NCBI GenBank assembly: GCA_041623895.1
Contig: JBFJVZ010000028.1
Location: 1-31,315 of the forward strand
DNA: 31,315 bases
From: JBFJVZ01 sp041623895
GTDB taxonomy: Bacteria > Planctomycetota > Planctomycetia > Pirellulales > Pirellulaceae
Reading direction: 5' to 3'
Shown: one piece after another, positions 24,867 through 31,315 of the stretch
Layout: every line of letters begins with the position of its first letter
How positions within the stretch are numbered: the first letter of the stretch is position 1
Program-made: the position numbers and the translations under genes
The notes under the pieces: generated by a model
The model's database searches: none
What the model saw: only the letters and a program-made list of their open reading frames with translations
Told to the model about the DNA's origin: nothing

Positions 24867-26345
24867 ATGACAACTAACAACGATGTTCAATCGAATTCCG
24901 ACGTCATCGGAGTTCTGTTTGGACGCCAGAAACTTGACGGTTGCCGAATCACGCGAACTCTTTTCGGCACGACGCGTCACCAGCAGCGCAGCGTCGAGCT
25001 TGTCGATGGTGACCTGGATACCGCGCTTGACGAACTGCTTGATCAGTTGGGCGTATCCAAGGGGACGCCGCTGCCGATCGTTGGGGCATTGCCGACCGAA
25101 GAGTGTTATTTCGCAACACGACCAATCGCAGCCGGTTCCGCAAATGCCTCGCCAAGAGTTTTGTTGCGCGAATCGTTGCGGAGCAGCGCGACACGTCTGG
25201 ACGAAATGTCGATTGACGTCATTAACTGGCAACCGGATCGCAGGAGCGTTGCCGGCATTGTCGCAGCGCCAACGGAGCGGATTGAGTCGATTCGCGAGGC
25301 CGTTGCCAAAACCAAACACTCATTGCAACGCTTGTACCCCGCGGCATCGTGTCTGATTGCTGCGGCGCCGGACGTCGAAGGCCGCGAACGACGTACCAGT
25401 TTGACAACGCGAGTGTTTTTGGGTGATGCCAGCATGTTAGCGGTGATGGGGCGTGGGGCCAAACCGATTCATTGGCATCTGTTTCCGCTGCCGGCAGGCG
25501 ACGAGGCACGAGGAATTGTGTCCTCGATCCGCGCCTTGGAGACTGCCGCCGGCGCATGCGGAATCGATCGCAATCCCGATGCTTTGGTGATTCACGGACG
25601 TCCGGAACTGCGATCATTGATTGACCAACAATGGTTGATCGACAATGTGCACAACGATCTTCGTTGGATCGAAACACCGACATTACACGGCAGTGACATC
25701 GCGCAAGCGGCAGCCGACCGATACTTGGCATCCGAAGATGACGGATTCGATCTGATTCGCCAGCATCGCGATCCCTTACAGTTGCGCCGAGTCGTTCCCT
25801 ATCGAGAAATTGGATCGTACGCTCTCGCGGCTTGTTTGCTGGCCGGCGTTTTGTGGATGCGGCACACGGAAATCGAAGACAATTACGCGGCACTTGTGGC
25901 AGGCGCGCCGCCAATGGTCGCCGACGGCAGTAATCCCAAAGCAGAAAGGGATCTGCTAAACGCGCGGGCTACTGCTGTTAGTCAATTCTTGGACAAACGC
26001 GTTCAATGGAGCGGCCTGCTTGGCGAGATCACGCGGATGCTGCCCGAAGGTACTCGTCTGACCGGGATTCGCGGTTCGTCTGCGATGGCTCAACGCCGCA
26101 AGAAGCAAGTCAAAACCTCGCCCACGACGCTGATTTTGAACGCCGAGTGCGTCTTGGACGAAGCGGGCAATTTGCCGCCCTCGCTGGACACGCTGGCGGC
26201 AAAGGTGCAGTCGATCGAGAACGTCAAGAAACACTTTAAACGCGTTGAAATCAGCGATGTCCGCCGCGTCGAGTCACAAGAGAACGGCGTTGTGGGTGCG
26301 GCGTTCTCCGTGATCTTAACCAACGACACAAAGGGAGCGAGCTGA
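24867..26345 (+). CDS. PilM-PilN-like fusion (GspL-like assembly protein)
   Basis: 492 residues. The N-terminal part (about 10-300) has the alternating strand/helix character of an actin-fold PilM/GspL cytoplasmic domain; for example SVELVDGDLDTALDELLDQL. It lacks motifs I can name with certainty. One membrane helix (about 317-336, GSYALAACLLAGVLWM) separates it from a periplasmic part (about 337-492) with a helical stretch and VQWSGLLGEITRMLPEGTRLTGI, which is the PilN pattern. So PilM and PilN appear as one chain, as in GspL of type II systems. ATG 24867 is chosen because the open frame upstream runs through the terminator hairpin. The gene behind starts 22 bases after its stop. Confidence 0.8.
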   Translation: MTTNNDVQSNSDVIGVLFGRQKLDGCRITRTLFGTTRHQQRSVELVDGDLDTALDELLDQLGVSKGTPLPIVGALPTEECYFATRPIAAGSANASPRVLLRESLRSSATRLDEMSIDVINWQPDRRSVAGIVAAPTERIESIREAVAKTKHSLQRLYPAASCLIAAAPDVEGRERRTSLTTRVFLGDASMLAVMGRGAKPIHWHLFPLPAGDEARGIVSSIRALETAAGACGIDRNPDALVIHGRPELRSLIDQQWLIDNVHNDLRWIETPTLHGSDIAQAAADRYLASEDDGFDLIRQHRDPLQLRRVVPYREIGSYALAACLLAGVLWMRHTEIEDNYAALVAGAPPMVADGSNPKAERDLLNARATAVSQFLDKRVQWSGLLGEITRMLPEGTRLTGIRGSSAMAQRRKKQVKTSPTTLILNAECVLDEAGNLPPSLDTLAAKVQSIENVKKHFKRVEISDVRRVESQENGVVGAAFSVILTNDTKGAS

Positions 26346-26367
26346 AATTCATTGGCTCGGTTAATTC

Positions 26368-26910
26368 ATGGCAAAGAAGAAAGACTGGCGAGCGGATCTC
26401 GAGCAAGTTGTAGAGCAGTTGCGCGACCCCTTTCGTATGAGGATCGTTGTGGCTGGTGTTGCCTTGGCCGTCATGTATTTTGCGATCAGTAATCCGTTGC
26501 ATGGCCGCATGCAGCAAAGCCAACGAGACTTTGACCGTATGCAGTCAACAGCAGATTTGGCCGAAGAAGTGCTACTGTTACGCAGCCATCTGGACAGAGT
26601 CGATCAGCGGATCATCAGCGGCAACAGCAACGACGTGATCGTATCTCACCTGATCGATCTTGTTCGCAACCAACCCGTCGACTTGATTCGAATTGACGCG
26701 GAAGCACCAACACGGCTGGGACCGCTGCAATCCGTGCGGATCAGCTTGGATGTCAACGGATCTTTTGACGCCCTGGCCAAAATGCTTCATCGCTTGGAGT
26801 CGGATCAGTACTTGTTTCGCGTCGAAACCGTTTCCATCAGTCCACCGCAGCGTGACAATCCGGATCCGTCCATGCAATTACAGATCCGCACCATGAAGGA
26901 CCCGTCATGA
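26368..26910 (+). CDS. PilO/GspM-like inner-membrane assembly protein
   Basis: 180 residues. A basic cytoplasmic N-terminus is followed by one membrane helix (about 24-42, MRIVVAGVALAVMYFAI), a coiled-coil segment (about 48-85) and a C-terminal ferredoxin-like domain with VRISLDVNGSFDALAKMLHRLES, the typical PilO motif. Such proteins pair with PilN (here the preceding fusion) to form the alignment complex in the inner membrane. Its stop overlaps the next gene's ATG by the ATGA arrangement, indicating coupling. Length is close to the family norm. Confidence 0.83.
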   Translation: MAKKKDWRADLEQVVEQLRDPFRMRIVVAGVALAVMYFAISNPLHGRMQQSQRDFDRMQSTADLAEEVLLLRSHLDRVDQRIISGNSNDVIVSHLIDLVRNQPVDLIRIDAEAPTRLGPLQSVRISLDVNGSFDALAKMLHRLESDQYLFRVETVSISPPQRDNPDPSMQLQIRTMKDPS

Positions 26911-27614
26911 ATTCAATCTTACAAAGATACGGATTGCCGGTTGTCGTGCTCGGTTGCGCACTCTATTTGGGCTGGCCCCCGGCAAAGCCACTTGATCTTG
27001 GCGATGATGTGATCCGCGCCCGCGCGGTTAAGTGGAATCCCGCGGACCTGCAATTCTCAAACGCTGACCCAGACGTGGTTGATCCATTTCGCCAGGTACT
27101 GGTCGTTAAAGAACCGGTGCAACCAGCCGCTGAACTGCACGAACTCGAGCCGACAAGCGGCCCCAGCGAACAAGAAATCCGCGACGTTGTCCACTTGACC
27201 GGATTGGCAAAGATCGGAGGCCGTACGTGGGCGATCGTCAACGGCAGAGCTCGCTTGGCCGGTGACACCTTTCGGACCGGAGACCAAGTGGTGAAAACCT
27301 GCAAAGTTGTTTCCGTACACACGGATCATATCGTTGTCGAGTGTCAACAAACGTTTGCTGTGGTGAGACCTCAGGTGTCACGCGGGACAACGACAAAAGT
27401 ATCGACGGCTCCCGCGGTTGTGACCCCGGTCGGGCGAGACGAGCCAGCACTACAGACCAATGCCGTCGCGTCACCCCGTACCGAGGCGTCGCCTGATGTC
27501 GCTGCGCCGCCTGCTAATGGGGCGCCGCCCACGCCTGACGCCGGCATACCGCCACAAGCTTCGATTCAGAATACCTGGAATGCGGCCATTCGAGTCGCTA
27601 CGAATCAACTGTGA
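26907..27614 (+). CDS. PilP/GspC-like protein
   Basis: 235 residues. A hydrophobic N-terminal segment (about 7-25) anchors it in the inner membrane. The middle (about 88-155) resembles the homology region of GspC/PilP: VVHLTGLAKIGGRTWAIVNG, TFRTGDQVVKTCKVVSVHTDHIVVEC. The C-terminal 70 residues are Pro/Ala/Thr-rich and probably disordered. GspC and PilP connect the inner-membrane complex with the outer-membrane secretin, so a secretin gene is expected nearby but is not in this window. It overlaps the PilO-like gene (ATGA) and ends 10 bases before the ATPase start. Confidence 0.78.
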   Translation: MNSILQRYGLPVVVLGCALYLGWPPAKPLDLGDDVIRARAVKWNPADLQFSNADPDVVDPFRQVLVVKEPVQPAAELHELEPTSGPSEQEIRDVVHLTGLAKIGGRTWAIVNGRARLAGDTFRTGDQVVKTCKVVSVHTDHIVVECQQTFAVVRPQVSRGTTTKVSTAPAVVTPVGRDEPALQTNAVASPRTEASPDVAAPPANGAPPTPDAGIPPQASIQNTWNAAIRVATNQL

Positions 27615-27624
27615 AAGACCAATC

Positions 27625-29385
27625 ATGGCAAATCAACTCCCAACCCTGAATAGATCCTCGCAGCAAGATCCATTGATCATTCGGCTGCTTAAGTCGACGG
27701 AGGCATTGGATCCCGAGAGGTTAGAGGCGATGTGGAATTCGCCGTCCAAAGACGAAGTAACCGTCGAGGAATCGATCATTCGAGGCGGCCTGGCAGACGA
27801 GCACCAAATTGCGACTGCGTATGCGAATCACTACCTGCTGCCGCTTTTCGATCCCCCCGACGATTCGCCGCCGCCTGTCGACCCTGCTATCGCAACCGTC
27901 TTGCCCAGTCGACTCTGCCGTGATCACTTGATCGCGCCGTTGAGCGATGATGGGCGAACGATCGAGGTCGCCATCTTCGCTCCTGACTCGTTGCTATTGG
28001 CGGACGAAATCAAATTGCTGAGCGGTCGCCAGATGCGTCCTTTATTTGCTCCGCTTTCGGTTATCGAACGACTGCTCAGTGTGCTGTACGAAGAAGGCAC
28101 ATGGAGCAATTCGAGTTCCTCCACGAGTTCGGCGAACTTTGAAGAAGTCGACGAGGCGGAGGACATGGACGACGAAGAATCGCAGGAAGCGGGCGAAATC
28201 GTACACTTGGATCAATCGCCGCCGCCCGGCCGCGATGGCCGCATCATTCGATACGTCAATGGCATCTTTGAACAAGCCTTGCAAACCGGTGCCAGTGATA
28301 TTCACATCGAACCCTACGAAGACAAGTGCCGTGTTCGGCTACGTATCGATGGTGTGCTGGCGGAAGTTCCACCGCCTCCAATGCCAATGTTGAACGCCGT
28401 CATCAGCCGGCTCAAGGTGCTCAGTAAAATGGATATTGCCGAACGTCGGCTGCCCCAGGACGGTGCCATTGGCTTGCGTAGTGGCGACTTGCGAGTGGAC
28501 ATGCGTGTCAATACATGTCCCACTGTCTACGGCGAAAAAGTCGTCATGCGTATTCTGGAGAAAAACGCTGTCCCCCATGATCTCAGCTTGATTGGCTTGG
28601 ACGAACGTCAATATCGTGATCTGAGTGGCGCCATTCACAGCCCGCACGGACTGATGTTGGTCACCGGGCCGACCGGTAGCGGAAAAAGTACGACGCTGTA
28701 TTCATGCCTCAATTCGCTGAATGATGACAAAACAAACATCTGCACCGTGGAGGACCCCGTCGAGTTCAAATTCAACGGGATCAATCAGGTCCAAACTCGC
28801 AGCAAAGTCGGCTTGACATTTGCCAGCGCCCTGCGGTCCTTCTTGCGCCAAGACCCCGATGTGATCATGGTTGGTGAAGTCCGCGATGGCGAAACTGCCG
28901 AAATCTGCATGAGAGCCGCGCTAACCGGGCACTTTGTTTTCTCGACACTTCACACCAACGACGCGCTCAGCAGCGTGACCCGCCTGCAAGACATGGGCAT
29001 CGAGCCCTTCTTGCTTGCCAGCACCTTACGACTGTTGGTTGCACAACGGCTGTTGCGACGGCTGTGCACTGAGTGTCGCCAGCCTTACCAATTGGATGAA
29101 GAGTCGGCCAGTCGCTACGGAATCTCCAGCGATACGATCATCTATAAGCCCGGCGGATGCGGCAAATGCCGGGAAACAGGTTACAAGGGTCGTGTGGCAG
29201 TGTTCGAGATCATCCGAATCAACCGCGAGTTGAAGGACATGATTCAACACAGCAACAGTGTCACCGAAATGCAAAATGCAGCAGTCGCCGATGGTATGAA
29301 ACTGCTTCCGCAAAGTGCCATGGCCAAAGTAGCGGCGGGTGATACCAGCATCGAAGAAGCTATCAGTCTGGCCAGTACGGAGTAA
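27625..29385 (+). CDS. GspE/PilB-type assembly ATPase
   Basis: 586 residues from ATG 27625; the frame is open further upstream but overlaps the previous gene. The N-terminal domain (about 25-155) is of the MshEN type. A Ser/acid-rich linker (about 161-191) follows. The ATPase core has Walker A GPTGSGKSTT (about 349-358), an Asp box including TVEDPVEFKFNGINQ, Walker B DPDVIMVGEVRDGETAE and the His box GHFVFSTLHTNDA. Four cysteines, LCTEC (481, 484) and GCGKC (512, 515), form the zinc-binding site of extension ATPases. This is the motor that drives pseudopilus or pilus assembly from the cytoplasmic face, with the GspF-like protein encoded next. It is the extension type, not PilT. Confidence 0.96.
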   Translation: MANQLPTLNRSSQQDPLIIRLLKSTEALDPERLEAMWNSPSKDEVTVEESIIRGGLADEHQIATAYANHYLLPLFDPPDDSPPPVDPAIATVLPSRLCRDHLIAPLSDDGRTIEVAIFAPDSLLLADEIKLLSGRQMRPLFAPLSVIERLLSVLYEEGTWSNSSSSTSSANFEEVDEAEDMDDEESQEAGEIVHLDQSPPPGRDGRIIRYVNGIFEQALQTGASDIHIEPYEDKCRVRLRIDGVLAEVPPPPMPMLNAVISRLKVLSKMDIAERRLPQDGAIGLRSGDLRVDMRVNTCPTVYGEKVVMRILEKNAVPHDLSLIGLDERQYRDLSGAIHSPHGLMLVTGPTGSGKSTTLYSCLNSLNDDKTNICTVEDPVEFKFNGINQVQTRSKVGLTFASALRSFLRQDPDVIMVGEVRDGETAEICMRAALTGHFVFSTLHTNDALSSVTRLQDMGIEPFLLASTLRLLVAQRLLRRLCTECRQPYQLDEESASRYGISSDTIIYKPGGCGKCRETGYKGRVAVFEIIRINRELKDMIQHSNSVTEMQNAAVADGMKLLPQSAMAKVAAGDTSIEEAISLASTE

Positions 29386-29440
29386 GAAAATCGCACTGGA
29401 ACACAATGAATACTCAAAATCCTTTTTCGTAGATCTGATC

Positions 29441-30535
29441 ATGTCACTAAACAGTTGGTTTTTGGCCCGGGCTCGCGTGTCGGCAAGACGTCATCGCCGC
29501 ATCAGCCTGGACGACAAGATGACCTTCTTTCAACAGTTCGGGTCACTGTTGGCATCCGGAACTCCGATGCTTCGCGCTCTGAAAATTGCCGCGGAGCAAA
29601 ACCAGAGCACCGAACTGCAAGAAAGGATGGAGGAAGTCGCAAACCGTGTTGCCTCCGGTAGCCCGTTGCATCAGGCGATTGGCAATTGTGCCGATACGTT
29701 TCCCGTCCACTGGGTCGCCATGATCGGGACCGGGGAAGCGACAGGCAAGCTGGACGAAGTGCTGATTGATTTGAATCGACAGATTCGCGAGGCAGCCGAG
29801 ACACGCAGCAAATTTATCGGGGCCATGATCTATCCCTGCGTGCTGGTGTTGGTTGCTATCCTTGTTGTCCTGGTAATGCTGTGGTTCGTGGTGCCCACGT
29901 TTGGCGGCATGTTCGACGAAATGGGAGCCGAACTGCCCGGTGTCACCCTGTTCGTCATGGACCTTAGTGATTTGGTGGCAGCTTACGGATTGTACATTCT
30001 GGGCGGCCTGTTTGTGGCGGGCTACCTGCTTCGCCGCTGGCTCAAAACCGAAGTTGGAATGCGCTCTAGCGTCAGCATCATGGTTGCCATTCCCGTTGTC
30101 GGCGACCTGATGATTCAATCGTGCATGTATCGCTTTGCATCGAATTTGGCTCTGCTGCTGCGCAGCGGGGTGCCGATGTTGGAGACGATGAACACCGTTG
30201 CCGAAGTCTTCAAGGCGCAACCGCCTTACTACGACGCGATCGATCATGCGCGTAACCGCCTGGCAGCCGGACGCTCACTGGCGGACGGCTTGGAAGAATC
30301 AGGCTTGTTCACGTCCATGATGGTCAACGCAGTCCGCGTTGGCGAAGAATCAGCGCAACTGGGCAACGTCATGGACGAACTCGCGCCGTACTACCGAGAA
30401 AAGACGCAGGCCTTCATGAGCCGCGTCACGAAATTAGCCGAACCGGCCATCATCATGGTGATGGGCGGCGTGATTAGCGTGGTGATGCTGGCGATCTACA
30501 TTCCCATGTTCGAGATGGCGGGGAACGTCAAATGA
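29441..30535 (+). CDS. GspF/PilC-type inner-membrane platform protein
   Basis: 364 residues from ATG 29441, which follows an upstream open stretch without family features. Two repeats of the T2SSF cytoplasmic domain are visible: about 25-125, with FFQQFGSLLASGTPMLRAL and IGTGEATGKLDEVL, and about 228-330, with RFASNLALLLRSGVPMLETM and VRVGEESAQLGNVM. Membrane helices lie at about 129-152, 177-198 and 334-355. The protein is the rotor or platform on which the GspE-like ATPase acts. Gap to the ATPase gene is 55 bases; its stop overlaps the next start (ATGA). Length is slightly short of the family norm of about 400. Confidence 0.95.
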   Translation: MSLNSWFLARARVSARRHRRISLDDKMTFFQQFGSLLASGTPMLRALKIAAEQNQSTELQERMEEVANRVASGSPLHQAIGNCADTFPVHWVAMIGTGEATGKLDEVLIDLNRQIREAAETRSKFIGAMIYPCVLVLVAILVVLVMLWFVVPTFGGMFDEMGAELPGVTLFVMDLSDLVAAYGLYILGGLFVAGYLLRRWLKTEVGMRSSVSIMVAIPVVGDLMIQSCMYRFASNLALLLRSGVPMLETMNTVAEVFKAQPPYYDAIDHARNRLAAGRSLADGLEESGLFTSMMVNAVRVGEESAQLGNVMDELAPYYREKTQAFMSRVTKLAEPAIIMVMGGVISVVMLAIYIPMFEMAGNVK

Positions 30536-31020
30536 TCACAAGCGTCGCAATCAAGCCGGCTGACAAAGGGAAACGATCCGCTTTCTCGTTGATTGAAGTC
30601 GTCGTGACGATGACGATTCTGGCCATCGTCGTCAGCTTTGCTGCACCTCGCGTGATGCAAACGTTAGAGCAGTCACACGCTGACTTAGCCGGAGCCAACC
30701 TGAGAATGATCAACTCCGCGCAGCGGTTTCATTGGCTCGAGAATCGAACCTACGCGGATAACATCGAGGCCTTGATCGATGACGGCTTATTGGATCGTAG
30801 TTTCGATGCCGCGGCGCCACGGTACGAATTCAGAATCGTATCGGGCGATGACACCGGCTTTGTGGCCGAGGCCCGTCGGCGTGTCTTTGACGACCTGGAC
30901 CAACCGGTGTACGACGGAAGCTGGCAGGGAACCTTTACAATCGATGAATCCGGCACGATTAGCGGAACCGTTGATAGTACGGGGCTGGCAACTGTGAGAC
31001 ACCTGACGCCCGGATTCTAG
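30532..31020 (+). CDS. minor pseudopilin with unusual leader (Ala instead of Gly)
   Basis: 162 residues. The leader ends in KRSA and is followed by FSLIEVVVTMTILAIVVSFAAP, which has the Phe +1, Glu +5 and hydrophobic helix of a type II or IV prepilin. The residue before the cleavage site is Ala, whereas Gly is nearly universal there. After the helix, RMINSAQRFHWLENRTYADNIEAL resembles the GspG/GspH region, and VYDGSWQGTFTIDESG suggests a beta-rich tail. Translation is coupled to the platform gene by an ATGA overlap, so it is made together with the machine rather than in the large amounts of a major pilin. Exact minor class (GspH, I, J) is not resolved. Confidence 0.85.
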   Translation: MITSVAIKPADKGKRSAFSLIEVVVTMTILAIVVSFAAPRVMQTLEQSHADLAGANLRMINSAQRFHWLENRTYADNIEALIDDGLLDRSFDAAAPRYEFRIVSGDDTGFVAEARRRVFDDLDQPVYDGSWQGTFTIDESGTISGTVDSTGLATVRHLTPGF

Positions 31021-31097
31021 TTACTCGCGGCGTTGGCGGTCTGATTCGTGACCTAGACTTTGTTGGCTGGCCAATCGTACGCGCCGACAGAATCAAG

Positions 31098-31315
31098 ATG
31101 CCGAACCACACGCACACTTCAAAACCGCCCCGGAACAAAAACTTTTGCCGGCTTGGATCATCGTATCTGGAAGTCCAAGTTGCGATGGTCATGCTATCGA
31201 TCGGCATGATGGGCATCTATTCGATGTCGACAATTCAAGCCCGGCAAACAGGTCGACTTCACGCCGTGCTGCCCGAGCACGATTCCGATCCGGCGTTCAA
31301 CCGGGCGGAGTCCGA
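31098..31315 (+). CDS. pseudopilin-like protein, cut by window edge
   Basis: The frame from ATG 31098 stays open to the window edge (72 codons). A basic N-terminus is followed by RLGSSYLEVQVAMVMLSIGMMGIYS, which fits a prepilin helix: cleavage after the Gly would give Ser +1 and place Glu at +5. GspI/PilV-like minor pseudopilins are the nearest idea. It lies 77 bases after the previous pseudopilin on the same strand. The remainder, and any secretin gene, lie beyond the edge. Confidence 0.65.
   Translation, partial: MPNHTHTSKPPRNKNFCRLGSSYLEVQVAMVMLSIGMMGIYSMSTIQARQTGRLHAVLPEHDSDPAFNRAES

Noticed and set aside
29406..29432. eight-codon ATG mini-frame between the ATPase and platform genes
   Set aside because: No ribosome site and no leader-peptide-like codon run; probably chance.

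Overview
The window looks like chromosomal DNA of a planctomycete, probably of the Pirellula/Rhodopirellula type. The reasons are a Hanks-type kinase fused to a membrane sensor, a secreted Gly/Cys-rich protein with carboxypeptidase-regulatory-like domains, a DUF6868-like membrane protein, a di-heme peroxidase, a PilMNOP-type locus ending in pseudopilins, moderately high GC and inconsistent Shine-Dalgarno sites. This placement is inference from gene content. I saw no rRNA, tRNA, CRISPR array, transposase or integrase.

Layout. 1-4589 (minus) reads kinase with periplasmic sensor, coiled-coil protein, then an exported FAD-dependent oxidoreductase cut by the window edge. 4811-7086 (plus), divergent from it, holds an exported amidohydrolase translationally coupled to an RlmM-like rRNA methyltransferase. 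7088-8377 (minus) is a secreted Gly/Cys-rich protein that meets the methyltransferase tail to tail. 8833-9492 (plus) holds two small genes, one a lipoprotein. 9688-12785 (minus) is a tightly coupled pair: a cytoplasmic M4-like zinc metallopeptidase and a ComEC-like metallo-beta-lactamase-fold hydrolase. 13093-14205 (minus) is a di-heme cytochrome c peroxidase, divergent from a DUF6868-like membrane protein (14597-14875). 15044-18317 (minus) carries a DinB-like protein, a SapC family protein and a large uncharacterised protein. 18555-23605 (minus) is an overlapping pair of a YhaN/SbcC-like coiled-coil ATPase and a YhaO/SbcD-like phosphoesterase whose GNHD motif is altered. 24259 to the right edge (plus) is a type II secretion / type IV pilus-like assembly locus: pilin, intergenic terminator, PilM-PilN-like fusion, PilO-like, PilP/GspC-like, GspE/PilB ATPase, GspF/PilC platform and two further pseudopilins, the last cut by the edge.

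How the genes work together. The right-hand locus encodes most of an inner-membrane machine (ATPase, platform, alignment complex, pseudopilins), but no secretin or prepilin peptidase is in view. The ATPase/phosphoesterase pair follows the SbcCD/YhaNO plan and probably acts on DNA at the membrane. The best candidate for an undescribed system is the coupled metallopeptidase plus MBL hydrolase unit at 9688-12785: two predicted cytoplasmic metalloenzymes that I cannot assign to a known pathway. The altered phosphoesterase and its membrane-inserted, long-tailed ATPase come second.
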